DNA of 64,000 nt from an uncultured bacterium (GTDB lineage Bacteria > Bacteroidota > Ignavibacteria > UBA10030 > BY39), in the NCBI GenBank assembly GCA_937967455.1, contig CALCJK010000011.1:62001-126000 (forward strand), read 5' to 3'. Within the stretch, counting starts at the first letter, position 1; the number at the start of each line of letters is the position of its first letter. Made by a program: the position numbers and the translations under genes. Below the pieces are notes generated by a model. That model saw nothing but the letters and a program-made list of their open reading frames with translations. It was not told where the DNA came from and did no database searches. Positions 17,291-25,503 of this stretch are shown here, in pieces.

Positions 17291-18301
17291 ATGTTTGAAT
17301 TTACAATTTTTATTATTATTATTGCTTTGGTTTTCGATTTTTTAAATGGAATGAATGATGCTGCAAATTCAATTGCTACAATTGTCTCAACTCGTGTATT
17401 AAGTCCAAGATTGGCAGTAATATGGGCTGCATTTTTTAATTTTGCTGCTGCTTTTTTCTTTGGTGTAGAAGTTGCTACAACTATCGGCAAAGGCATTGTT
17501 GATCCTTCAGTTGTAAATCCTGAACTGATACTTGCAGCACTTATTGGGGCTATTGTTTGGACACACCTCTGTACTTACTATGGGTTGCCTATAAGTGTTT
17601 CGCACTCATTAATTGGCGGACTTGCTGGATCAGCTGTTAGTAAAGTTGGATTTCCCGCTCTCATTCCTTCAGGTTTAATTAAAGTTGGTATATTTATTAT
17701 TCTCTCACCATTGATTGGTTTGATTCTTGGATTTACTTTTATGGTGTTTGTTTTATGGTTAGTAAAAAATTCATCATCTTTAAAAGTTGATAAAGTTTTT
17801 AGGGTTGGACAATTGGTATCCTCTGCAGCTTTTAGTCTAGGTCATGGAACTAATGATGCTCAGAAAACTATGGGTATTATTGCAATTTTATTGTACTCTG
17901 GTGGATTTTTGGGTAATGAGTTTTATGTACCATTCTGGGTGGTAATAATTGCACATACAACTATCGCGTTGGGCACTTTGTATGGTGGGTGGAAAGTTAT
18001 TAGAACAATGGGAATGCGTCTTACTTATCTTCAACCAGCAGGTGGTTTTTGTGCTGAAACTGCTGGTGCTGTTGTCTTATTCGGTACAGCACTTGCTGGT
18101 ATTCCAGTTAGCACTACTCATACAGTTGCTGGTGGCATAATGGGCGTGGGGTCTACAAAGGGCTTACAAGCTGTCCGATGGAATGTCGCTAATAAAATAA
18201 TATGGGCATGGATATTAACAATTCCAATGTCAGGCTTGGTTGGTTATGTCATCTTTGCAATAATTGATTTTATTTTTATTTTTTTTAATATTACTTTTTA
18301 A
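17291..18301 (+). CDS. pit: Inorganic phosphate transporter, PiT family
   Basis: Inner-membrane phosphate permease of 336 residues with about ten hydrophobic segments. Both halves carry the family's duplicated motif: GMNDAANSIATIVSTR near residue 18 and GHGTNDAQKTMGIIA near residue 193. GLPISVSHSLIGG and GIPVSTTHTVAGG are the matching second repeats. Bacterial PiT proteins move metal-phosphate or phosphate with H+ or Na+ at low affinity. The DUF47 partner lies directly upstream, a standard two-gene unit. The 336-residue length is typical of the short bacterial form. Confidence 0.94.
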   Translation: MFEFTIFIIIIALVFDFLNGMNDAANSIATIVSTRVLSPRLAVIWAAFFNFAAAFFFGVEVATTIGKGIVDPSVVNPELILAALIGAIVWTHLCTYYGLPISVSHSLIGGLAGSAVSKVGFPALIPSGLIKVGIFIILSPLIGLILGFTFMVFVLWLVKNSSSLKVDKVFRVGQLVSSAAFSLGHGTNDAQKTMGIIAILLYSGGFLGNEFYVPFWVVIIAHTTIALGTLYGGWKVIRTMGMRLTYLQPAGGFCAETAGAVVLFGTALAGIPVSTTHTVAGGIMGVGSTKGLQAVRWNVANKIIWAWILTIPMSGLVGYVIFAIIDFIFIFFNITF

Positions 18302-18306
18302 TAAAA

Positions 18307-19368
18307 ATGGATAAAAAAACAACTCTAAAAGACATTTTAAAAAGTCACACTCAGGTTGGTAAGCTTTATAAAGAACTTCAAGATAAATGGATACAATGCT
18401 TTGCGTGTGGACATTATTGTAAAATTAAACCGGGAAGAGATGGTATCTGTAAAGTTAGATTTAATGAAAATGGTATACTTAAAGTTCCCTATGGTTATGT
18501 AAATGGATTACAAATCGATCCAATAGAAAAAAAACCTTTTTTTCATGTGCTGCCAGGTTCAGCAGCTTTGAGCTTTGGGATGGTTGGTTGCGATTATCAT
18601 TGTAGTTTTTGTCAGAATTGGCTTTCCTCACAAGCTTTACGCGATCCTCATTCAACTGTACATATTGAAGTTATTTCACCAGAAGACCTTGTAATGATTG
18701 CTCAATCTAATGATGTGAAGATTATCACCAGCACCTATAATGAACCTTTAATAACCAGTGAATGGGCTGTCGAAATTTTTAAAATAGCAAAAAGGTATAA
18801 ATTTGTTACATCCTATGTCTCTAATGGAAATGGGAATCCCGAGGTTCTGGAATTCCTGAAACCTCACCTGGATCTATTTAAAATAGATCTTAAAGGATTC
18901 GATGATAAACGGTATCGCGAGTTAGGAGGAGTATTACAAAATGTTCTGGATACAATCAGTTTAGCGTATAGAATGGGATTTTGGATCGAAGTTGTAACTC
19001 TTGTAATACCACAGTTCAATGATTCAGATGAAGAGCTTAAAAAAATTGCAGAGTTTTTATGCTCAATTTCTCCAGATATACCATGGCATGTTACAGCTTT
19101 CCATCCAGATTATAAAATGCTGGATAGAGAAGCTACATCACGAAGTACATTATTAAAGGCATTACGCATTGGGAGGGATGTTGGATTAAAATTCGTTTAT
19201 GCAGGTAACTTGCCAGGCAGGGTTGATGGTGGGGAAAATACTTACTGTCCACAATGTAATGAACTTTTGATTGAGAGGGTTGGCTTTAGAATATTAAAAA
19301 ACAACCTCGTAAATGGAAAGTGTTGGAGGTGTGAGAATGAAATACCAGGTTTCTGGAAAATCCCTTAA
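18307..19368 (+). CDS. amrS: AmmeMemoRadiSam system radical SAM enzyme
   Basis: A 353-residue radical SAM protein. CDYHCSFC near residue 95 is the CX3CX2C motif binding the 4Fe-4S cluster that cleaves S-adenosylmethionine. It is flanked by an N-terminal zinc-ribbon-like segment (CFACGHYCKI...GICKV) and a C-terminal CPQC...CWRCEN pair. This is the layout of the AmmeMemoRadiSam system enzyme, a PflA-like activase whose usual partners are an AMMECR1 protein and a Memo protein. Neither partner is in the window. The reaction of the system has not been established as far as I know. It starts five bases after the phosphate transporter, probably in the same transcript. Confidence 0.88.
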   Translation: MDKKTTLKDILKSHTQVGKLYKELQDKWIQCFACGHYCKIKPGRDGICKVRFNENGILKVPYGYVNGLQIDPIEKKPFFHVLPGSAALSFGMVGCDYHCSFCQNWLSSQALRDPHSTVHIEVISPEDLVMIAQSNDVKIITSTYNEPLITSEWAVEIFKIAKRYKFVTSYVSNGNGNPEVLEFLKPHLDLFKIDLKGFDDKRYRELGGVLQNVLDTISLAYRMGFWIEVVTLVIPQFNDSDEELKKIAEFLCSISPDIPWHVTAFHPDYKMLDREATSRSTLLKALRIGRDVGLKFVYAGNLPGRVDGGENTYCPQCNELLIERVGFRILKNNLVNGKCWRCENEIPGFWKIP

Positions 19369-19372
19369 AATG

Positions 19373-19404
19373 TTTGTTTTTTAGCAAAAATCTCCGTAAC
19401 TTTA
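19373..19404 (+). promoter_or_regulatory. Promoter-like site upstream of glmS
   Basis: TTTG at 19373-19376, a 20-base spacer, then TAACTTTA at 19397-19404, one mismatch from TAnnTTTG. It lies in the 64-base gap before the glmS ATG, about 30 bases upstream of it, with AAAGG as ribosome site. The gap is too short for a glmS ribozyme. Confidence 0.45.
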
Positions 19405-19432
19405 CAAAAATAAATTCAAAAAAGGTAATTTT

Positions 19433-21268
19433 ATGTGTGGAATAGTCGGATATGTTGGTCAAAAGAATTCCATCCCTATACTTGTGGAGGGGTTAAAAAG
19501 GCTAGAATATAGAGGTTATGATTCAGCCGGGATTGCAACAATTTCAGAATCAGGTATTCAAGTCTATAAAAAAGCTGGAAAAGTATCCGAACTTGAGAAA
19601 TATATTAAAAATAATGAGTTATTTTCACAATTGGGCATTGGACATACCCGTTGGGCTACACATGGTGAACCTACAGATGTAAATGCACATCCACATTACG
19701 ATTGTACAGAAACAATTTCTGTAATCCATAATGGAATTATCGAAAATTACCAAACGCTTAAGAAGAAATTAGAAGCAGATGGACATATTTTTAGAACTGA
19801 AACAGATACCGAAACCATTCCGCACCTGATTGAAGAAATGCTTAAACACTGCAATGATATTTTTACTGCAGTTCGGTTGGCATTAAATGAGGTTGAAGGT
19901 ACTTATGGTATAGCTGTTATTTCAAAAAAGGAACCAGATAAAATTATTGTAGCCAGGAAAGGTAGCCCTATAGTTATTGGTATCGGGGAGAATGAGAATT
20001 TTGTAGCATCAGATCCAGCTGCTCTCATTCAGTATACACGCCAGGTTATTTATCTATCAGATGGTGAGGTTGCCTGTATCACAAAAGATAATGTTATAAC
20101 AAAAACAATTTATGATGAAGAAATTAAAAAGCAAATAGAAGAAATAACATTTGATCTTGAACACATTGAAAAAGGTGGTTTTGATCATTTCATGTTGAAA
20201 GAAATTCATGAACAACCTGAAACCTTAAGAAATGCAATTCGTGGAAGAATTTTAATAGAAGAAGGAACTGCTAAACTCGGTGGACTCAGCCATGTTATTG
20301 ATCTTATAATGAATGCACGCAGATTTATTGTTACTGCTTGTGGGACTTCTTGGCATGCAGGTTTGGTTGGTAAATATATGCTCGAACAATATGCAAAAGT
20401 TCCTGTAGATGTAGAATATGCATCAGAATTCCGTTATCGCGAACCTGTCCTTTTTAATGATGATGTTGTGTTTTTAATTAGTCAAAGTGGTGAAACAGCA
20501 GATACTCTTGCAGCACTTAGAAAAGCTAAAAGTATTGGCGCACATCCATTAGGCATTGTTAACGTAGTTGGAAGTACAATTGCTCGTGAAAGTGAAGCTG
20601 GTGTTTATATCCACGCTGGACCAGAAATTGGGGTTGCATCCACTAAAGCATTTACCTCACAACTTGCGGTTTTAAGCTTAATTACTCTGATGATAGCTCG
20701 TAAAAAGGGAGTAATGAATGTTTCTGAAGGAAGACAGGTAGTAAGGGAACTTTATAAATTGCCAGAAAAAGTTCAAAGTATTTTGAATAATACACTTCAA
20801 ATAAAAAATATTTCCGATATTTTCTACAATCATAAAAATTTCCTTTACCTTGGTAGGGGATACAATTTTCCAGTTGCTTTGGAAGGTGCATTGAAACTCA
20901 AAGAAATCTCGTATATACACGCAGAAGGTTATCCTGCTGCTGAAATGAAACATGGGCCAATTGCCTTAATAGATAATGAAATGCCAGTTGTAGTTATAGC
21001 TACGAAAGATAGTACATATGAAAAAATATTAAGTAATATACAGGAAGTTAAAGCTCGAAAAGGTAGAATAATAGCAATTGTAAATGAAGATGATAACACT
21101 ATTGATAAAATGGCTGAATATGTGATTAGAATTCCACATACACTTGACTTTTTGATGCCTATTATATCAATTATCCCTCTTCAGTTATTAGCTTATTACA
21201 TTGCAGTCAAAAGAGGCTGTGATGTAGACCAACCCCGGAATTTAGCAAAAAGTGTTACAGTAGAATAA
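19433..21268 (+). CDS. glmS: Glutamine-fructose-6-phosphate aminotransferase (isomerizing)
   Basis: Makes glucosamine-6-phosphate from fructose-6-phosphate and glutamine, the entry to UDP-GlcNAc for peptidoglycan and lipid A. It begins MCGIVGYVG, giving the N-terminal nucleophile Cys after Met removal. The glutaminase domain (1 to about 240) has GHTRWATHG and HNGIIENY. Two SIS domains follow, with CGTSWHAG, SQSGETADT and AEGYPAAEMKHGPIALI. The C terminus reads DQPRNLAKSVTVE, the classic ending with the sugar-binding Lys. Its 611 residues are full length. It is the first gene after a promoter-like site; the GTPase of the next operon begins 27 bases after its stop. Confidence 0.97.
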   Translation: MCGIVGYVGQKNSIPILVEGLKRLEYRGYDSAGIATISESGIQVYKKAGKVSELEKYIKNNELFSQLGIGHTRWATHGEPTDVNAHPHYDCTETISVIHNGIIENYQTLKKKLEADGHIFRTETDTETIPHLIEEMLKHCNDIFTAVRLALNEVEGTYGIAVISKKEPDKIIVARKGSPIVIGIGENENFVASDPAALIQYTRQVIYLSDGEVACITKDNVITKTIYDEEIKKQIEEITFDLEHIEKGGFDHFMLKEIHEQPETLRNAIRGRILIEEGTAKLGGLSHVIDLIMNARRFIVTACGTSWHAGLVGKYMLEQYAKVPVDVEYASEFRYREPVLFNDDVVFLISQSGETADTLAALRKAKSIGAHPLGIVNVVGSTIARESEAGVYIHAGPEIGVASTKAFTSQLAVLSLITLMIARKKGVMNVSEGRQVVRELYKLPEKVQSILNNTLQIKNISDIFYNHKNFLYLGRGYNFPVALEGALKLKEISYIHAEGYPAAEMKHGPIALIDNEMPVVVIATKDSTYEKILSNIQEVKARKGRIIAIVNEDDNTIDKMAEYVIRIPHTLDFLMPIISIIPLQLLAYYIAVKRGCDVDQPRNLAKSVTVE

Positions 21269-21294
21269 AAAAACAAAAACAAAAATGGAGATCT

Positions 21295-22620
21295 ATGAAT
21301 AAGTTAAAAGTTATAATTATGGGCGCTGCAGGGCGCGATTTTCATAACTTTAATACTGTCTTTAAAGATAATGAATTATATGAAGTAGTAGCTTTTACAG
21401 CTACTCAGATTCCAAATATTGATGACAGAAAATATCCAGCTGAACTGGCTGGTAAACTATATCCTAATGGTATACCAATCTACTCTGAAGATGAATTAGT
21501 GGATCTGATCAGAGAACATAAAATTGATCAAGTCGTTTTCTCATATTCAGATGTATCATTTAATTATGTAATGGAACGAGCCTCAATTGCTATGGCCAAT
21601 GGTGCCGATTTTATGGTTTTGGGAACTCGCCATACAATGTTGAGAAGCAAACTACCTGTAATTGCAGTTGTTGCTGTTAGAACAGGTGCTGGAAAAAGTC
21701 AAACATCCAGAAAGGTATGCCGACTCTTAAGAGATATGGGAAAAAGAGTTGTGGCTGTACGCCACCCAATGCCCTATGGCGATCTTGTAAAACAAAAAGT
21801 TCAAAGATATGCAAGTATAGAAGATATGAAGCATTACAACTGCACAATCGAAGAAATGGAAGAATATGAACCACATATTGCAAGTGGAACTATTATTTAT
21901 GCTGGTGTGGATTATGAAGCAATTCTCCGAAAAGCAGAACAAGAAGCCGATGTAATTGTATGGGACGGTGGTAATAATGATATGCCTTTTTATAAGCCAA
22001 ATCTGACTATTACGGTTGCTGATCCTCATCGTCCTGGTCATGAACTTACCTATTATCCTGGAGAAACAAACTTACGTATGGCTGATGTGGTTGTAATCAA
22101 TAAGGTTGAAACAGCACTTCCTGAAAATGTTACCACAGTACGCGATAATGTTCGCAAAATTAATCCAAATGCCATTCTCGTTGAAGCTGCTTCACCAATA
22201 ATGGTAGATGACGAATCTGTGATACTGGATAAAAAAGTGCTTGTAATTGAAGATGGTCCAACATTAACCCACGGAGAGATGACTTATGGTGCAGGTGTTC
22301 TAGCTGCAAAAAAGTTTGGTGCAGCTGAAATTATTGATCCAAGACCTTATGCTGTGAATTCTATCGAAGAAACATTTAAAAAATATCCACAAACTGGTAC
22401 TTTATTACCTGCAATGGGGTATGGTGAAGATCAGTTGAAAGATTTAGAAGCTACAATTGATCGTACACCTTGCGATTCAGTGATAATTGGAACACCAATA
22501 GATCTCAGACGTGTAATAAAAATTAATAAACCTTCAACCCGGGTTAGGTACGAACTTGACGAAATAACACAACCCGATCTAAAAGAAATATTAAACAATT
22601 TCTTTAAAAAATATAGGTGA
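21295..22620 (+). CDS. Cyclic 2,3-diphosphoglycerate synthetase-like P-loop GTPase
   Basis: A 441-residue cytoplasmic protein related to archaeal cyclic 2,3-diphosphoglycerate synthetase. An N-terminal Rossmann-like domain begins KVIIMGAAGRDFHNFN; a P-loop, RTGAGKSQTSR, lies near residue 130; IVWDGGNNDMPF and VVINKVETA resemble Walker B and NKxD-type nucleotide-base motifs. The C terminus carries DSVIIGTPIDLRRVI, conserved in this family. In methanogens the enzyme makes an intracellular solute; in bacteria the function of homologues is unknown to me. Here it is the first gene of a unit with ornithine carbamoyltransferase, carbamate kinase and an ATCase-like protein, which suggests a role around carbamoyl phosphate rather than solute synthesis. 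That is inference from context. GGAGAT is the ribosome site. Confidence 0.8.
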   Translation: MNKLKVIIMGAAGRDFHNFNTVFKDNELYEVVAFTATQIPNIDDRKYPAELAGKLYPNGIPIYSEDELVDLIREHKIDQVVFSYSDVSFNYVMERASIAMANGADFMVLGTRHTMLRSKLPVIAVVAVRTGAGKSQTSRKVCRLLRDMGKRVVAVRHPMPYGDLVKQKVQRYASIEDMKHYNCTIEEMEEYEPHIASGTIIYAGVDYEAILRKAEQEADVIVWDGGNNDMPFYKPNLTITVADPHRPGHELTYYPGETNLRMADVVVINKVETALPENVTTVRDNVRKINPNAILVEAASPIMVDDESVILDKKVLVIEDGPTLTHGEMTYGAGVLAAKKFGAAEIIDPRPYAVNSIEETFKKYPQTGTLLPAMGYGEDQLKDLEATIDRTPCDSVIIGTPIDLRRVIKINKPSTRVRYELDEITQPDLKEILNNFFKKYR

Positions 22621-22628
22621 GAAATATT

Positions 22629-23564
22629 ATGAGAAAAAATAAATTGTTTGGAAGAGATTTCATTTCTGTTATAGATTTTTCAACTGAAGAAATCTGGAGA
22701 ATTTTCAAACTTGCTAAATCGATGAAAGCCAACCCTAAAAAATATAAAAACAATTTAGATGGTAAGATAATGGCATTGATCTTTGAAAAACCATCATTGC
22801 GTACTCGAGTTACATTTGATGTTGGTATAAAACAATTAGGTGGTGATTCAGTTTATCTTTCACCACTTGAGATTAATCTTGGTAAAAGAGAATCGGTTTA
22901 CGATGTTGCGAAAAATTTAGAAAGAATGGTAAATGGAATTATGGTTAGAACTTTTGGACATGATGTTGCGACAGGACTTGCTGATGCAGCATCTATTCCT
23001 GTTATTAATGGATTAACTGATCTTGAACACCCATGTCAGGCGTTAGCCGACTTTTTTACAATTTGGGAATTTCATAAGGATTTAACAAAAGTTAAATTGG
23101 CATTTGTTGGCGATGGAAATAACGTTGCACACTCCTTAATGTTAACAGCTGCGCGACTTGGTGCAAGAATTAATATTGCATCACCAGAAGCTTACACACC
23201 TAAAAAAGAAATAGTAGAAAAGGCAAAAATAGTAGCAAAAAAAACAGGAGCAATTGTTCATATAACAAATGATCCGGTAGAAGCAGTCAAAGGTGCTGAT
23301 GCTGTATACACAGATGTTTGGGCAAGTATGGGGCAGGAAAAAGAAGTAGAACAAAGAAAAAAGATATTTTTCCCCTATCAGGTTAATTCAAAGTTAATGA
23401 GTAGTGCAAAAAAGAACGCTTTATTTATGCACTGTCTTCCAGCTCATAGAGGAGAAGAAGTAACAGATGAAGTAATCGACAGTAAAAATTCCGTTGTGTT
23501 TCAGGAAGCCGAAAATAGATTGCATGTTCAGAAAGCAATTATGCATGAATTGTTGAGGGATTGA
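22629..23564 (+). CDS. argF: Ornithine carbamoyltransferase
   Basis: Transfers the carbamoyl group of carbamoyl phosphate to ornithine, giving citrulline. Motifs: EKPSLRTR (carbamoyl-phosphate site), HPCQALADF, GDGNNVAHSLM, DVWASMGQE (the SMG loop that contacts ornithine), HCLPAHRGEEV and a closing EAENRLHVQKA. I prefer the ATG at 22629: AGGTGA lies seven bases before it, whereas the track's GTG at 22617 overlaps that ribosome site. The EINLG segment has Asn where the Gln of the carbamoyl-phosphate site normally sits, a modest change. The carbamate kinase next door could run this enzyme in either direction (arginine synthesis or citrulline breakdown). Confidence 0.92.
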   Translation: MRKNKLFGRDFISVIDFSTEEIWRIFKLAKSMKANPKKYKNNLDGKIMALIFEKPSLRTRVTFDVGIKQLGGDSVYLSPLEINLGKRESVYDVAKNLERMVNGIMVRTFGHDVATGLADAASIPVINGLTDLEHPCQALADFFTIWEFHKDLTKVKLAFVGDGNNVAHSLMLTAARLGARINIASPEAYTPKKEIVEKAKIVAKKTGAIVHITNDPVEAVKGADAVYTDVWASMGQEKEVEQRKKIFFPYQVNSKLMSSAKKNALFMHCLPAHRGEEVTDEVIDSKNSVVFQEAENRLHVQKAIMHELLRD

Positions 23565-24502
23565 TGAAAAAAGTTGCTGTTGTTGCAATCGGTGGAAATT
23601 CACTTATCCGTTCTGGACAAAGAGGAACTATAGAAGAACAATTTGAAAATGTACTCAAAACTGCTGAACAAATCGTAAAATTGTACCAAACCGGGTACGA
23701 TTTAATAATTACACACGGCAATGGTCCTCAGGTTGGTGCTCAATTATTGCGTTCAGAACTTGCCAGTTCACAGGTATATACCGAACCTCTTGATGTCTGC
23801 GTTGCAGATACACAAGGTTCTATGGGATATATGATTCAGCACGGTATACAAAATGTACTTGTACAATATAATATTTCTGTAGGTGTAGCTACAATCATAA
23901 CTCAGGTTATTGTTGATAAAAATGATCCAGGTTTTGAAAATCCAAATAAACCAATTGGACCTTTTTATTCAAAGGAAGAAGCTGAAAAGAGAACTCGAGA
24001 ACTTGGTTGGAAAATGGTTGAAGACGCATCACGAGGATATCGTAGAGTTGTTCCTTCACCTATTCCACTTGAGATAGTTGAATTGGATTTTATAAAATCC
24101 TGCATTGAAAAAGATTTAATTGTAATATCAGTTGGTGGTGGCGGAATTCCAGTAATTAAGGAAAATTCAAAACTAAAAGGTGTTGAAGCTGTTATTGATA
24201 AGGATCGTGCATCAAGCTTATTAGCATCAAAACTAAATGCAGACTTATTTATAATATCCACTGATGCTGAGTTTGTATGTTTGAATTACAAAAAATCGAA
24301 TCAGATAAATTTAAAAAATGTTACACTTGATAATATCAAGAAATATTATGAACAGGGACACTTTCCTCCAGGCAATATGGGTCCAAAGATTGAAGCTGCT
24401 ATCAGTTTTTTAAATAATGGTGGGAAGGAAGTGATTATAACATCACCGGAAAATATTGTAGCTGCAGTAAAAGGTGTAACAGGTACACACATCACTTGTT
24501 AG
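23564..24502 (+). CDS. arcC: Carbamate kinase
   Basis: Interconverts ATP plus carbamate with ADP plus carbamoyl phosphate. The amino-acid-kinase fold is shown by VVAIGGNSLI at the N terminus, ITHGNGPQVG, DTQGSMGYMIQ, VISVGGGGIPV, EAVIDKDRASSLLA and FPPGNMGPKIEAA. The ATG at 23564 overlaps the last base of the upstream stop (TGATG) and has GAGGGA about six bases before it, so I prefer it to the track's TTG at 23561. Carbamate kinase normally makes ATP from carbamoyl phosphate during arginine fermentation. Coupled to two transcarbamylases it could instead supply carbamoyl phosphate from ammonia and CO2, as proposed for Pyrococcus. Confidence 0.95.
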   Translation: MKKVAVVAIGGNSLIRSGQRGTIEEQFENVLKTAEQIVKLYQTGYDLIITHGNGPQVGAQLLRSELASSQVYTEPLDVCVADTQGSMGYMIQHGIQNVLVQYNISVGVATIITQVIVDKNDPGFENPNKPIGPFYSKEEAEKRTRELGWKMVEDASRGYRRVVPSPIPLEIVELDFIKSCIEKDLIVISVGGGGIPVIKENSKLKGVEAVIDKDRASSLLASKLNADLFIISTDAEFVCLNYKKSNQINLKNVTLDNIKKYYEQGHFPPGNMGPKIEAAISFLNNGGKEVIITSPENIVAAVKGVTGTHITC

Positions 24503-24514
24503 AAAGGAAAATCT

Positions 24515-25441
24515 ATGCTAAAACACATAATTGAGTCACAACAGTTCACTGTACCTTTTATAATTGAATTATTTGAATCTGCAAAAAGAATGGAAAAAAT
24601 ATTCCATCGTGGTGGTACGCAGGATTACAGTAATAAAATTATGGCATCATTGTTTTATGAACCTTCAACTCGCACAAGATTTTCTTTTGAAACTGCGATG
24701 TATCGACTTGGAGGGAAAGTTATATCAACAGAAAATGCTAAGGAATTTTCTTCTGCAATTTCTGGTGAGAGCATCGAGGATACAATAAAGGTATTAAATA
24801 ATTTTGTAGATATAGTAGTGATACGTCATAATGAAATTGGTGGTGCAAAAAGAGCCGCTGAAGTATCAACAATTCCAATAATAAATGCTGGAGATGGTAA
24901 AGGGGGGCAACACCCAACTCAAGCCTTAACTGATTTGTATACAATCTACAGAGAAATTAAAACTATAGACGGTTTAAATATAGCACTTGTAGGCGATCTC
25001 GCACATGGTAGAACAATACGTTCACTGGCATACCTCTTAAGCAAATTTGAAAGAGTAAAGATATTCTTTGTCGCCCCCGATCCTTTACAAATTCATCAAG
25101 ATATATGTGATCACCTTGAAGAAAATGACACCTGGTACTGCAAAGAAAATAATTTACTCAAAATTATTAACCAGGTTGATGTTGTATATCAGACAAGAAT
25201 CGATAAAGAAAAACTAAATGTTTCGGATGCTGAATTTAACCAATTAATGCAAGCATTCTTCATTGATCGTAACGTATTAAATCAATTGAAACAGAATGCA
25301 ATTGTTATGCATCCACTTCCAAGATTGAATGAAATTTCAGCGGAAGTAGATTCTGATCCAAGAGCTGCATATTTTCGACAAGCGCAAAATGGAATATTTA
25401 TCAGGATGGCACTCTTAGCTTATCTAATGGATAAATATTGA
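24515..25441 (+). CDS. pyrB: Aspartate carbamoyltransferase homologue with altered second-substrate site
   Basis: A 308-residue transcarbamylase of the PyrB lineage: EPSTRTRFSFE (residues 49-59), RHNEIGG, GQHPTQALTDLYTI, GDLAHGRTIRSL, MHPLPRLNEIS and DPRAAYFRQAQNGIFIRMALL. The carbamoyl-phosphate residues are mostly intact. Two residues that hold aspartate in E. coli ATCase look replaced: the loop reads SSAISGES, with Ser83 where Lys84 should be, and YQTRIDKE has Asp230 where Gln231 should be. Lys84 also helps bind carbamoyl phosphate. The protein may therefore have weak ATCase activity or use another amine. It is the last gene of the GTPase/OTC/carbamate kinase unit, 12 bases after carbamate kinase with its own AAAGGA site. 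No pyrI or pyrC is nearby. The family call is firm; the substrate is open. Confidence 0.85.
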   Translation: MLKHIIESQQFTVPFIIELFESAKRMEKIFHRGGTQDYSNKIMASLFYEPSTRTRFSFETAMYRLGGKVISTENAKEFSSAISGESIEDTIKVLNNFVDIVVIRHNEIGGAKRAAEVSTIPIINAGDGKGGQHPTQALTDLYTIYREIKTIDGLNIALVGDLAHGRTIRSLAYLLSKFERVKIFFVAPDPLQIHQDICDHLEENDTWYCKENNLLKIINQVDVVYQTRIDKEKLNVSDAEFNQLMQAFFIDRNVLNQLKQNAIVMHPLPRLNEISAEVDSDPRAAYFRQAQNGIFIRMALLAYLMDKY

Positions 25442-25446
25442 TTGTT

Positions 25447-25477
25447 TTTGATTTTTCAATTAAAACTTGTATTTTTT
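25447..25477 (+). promoter_or_regulatory. Promoter-like site upstream of the enoyl-reductase-like SDR
   Basis: TTTG at 25447-25450, a 19-base spacer and TATTTTTT at 25470-25477 (one mismatch from TAnnTTTG) in the 62-base gap before the ATG at 25504. It fits a transcript starting with the SDR/acyl-CoA dehydrogenase pair. The surrounding T-rich sequence makes chance matches likely. Confidence 0.35.
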
Positions 25478-25503
25478 CATATAAATGAAAGGTAAATTAA
25501 TAT

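Noticed and set aside
19369-19432. glmS ribozyme upstream of glmS
   Set aside because: The gap is only 64 bases, too short for the ribozyme core, and it contains a promoter-like site instead.
22617-22628. GTG start for ornithine carbamoyltransferase
   Set aside because: This stretch contains the AGGTGA ribosome site of the ATG at 22629.
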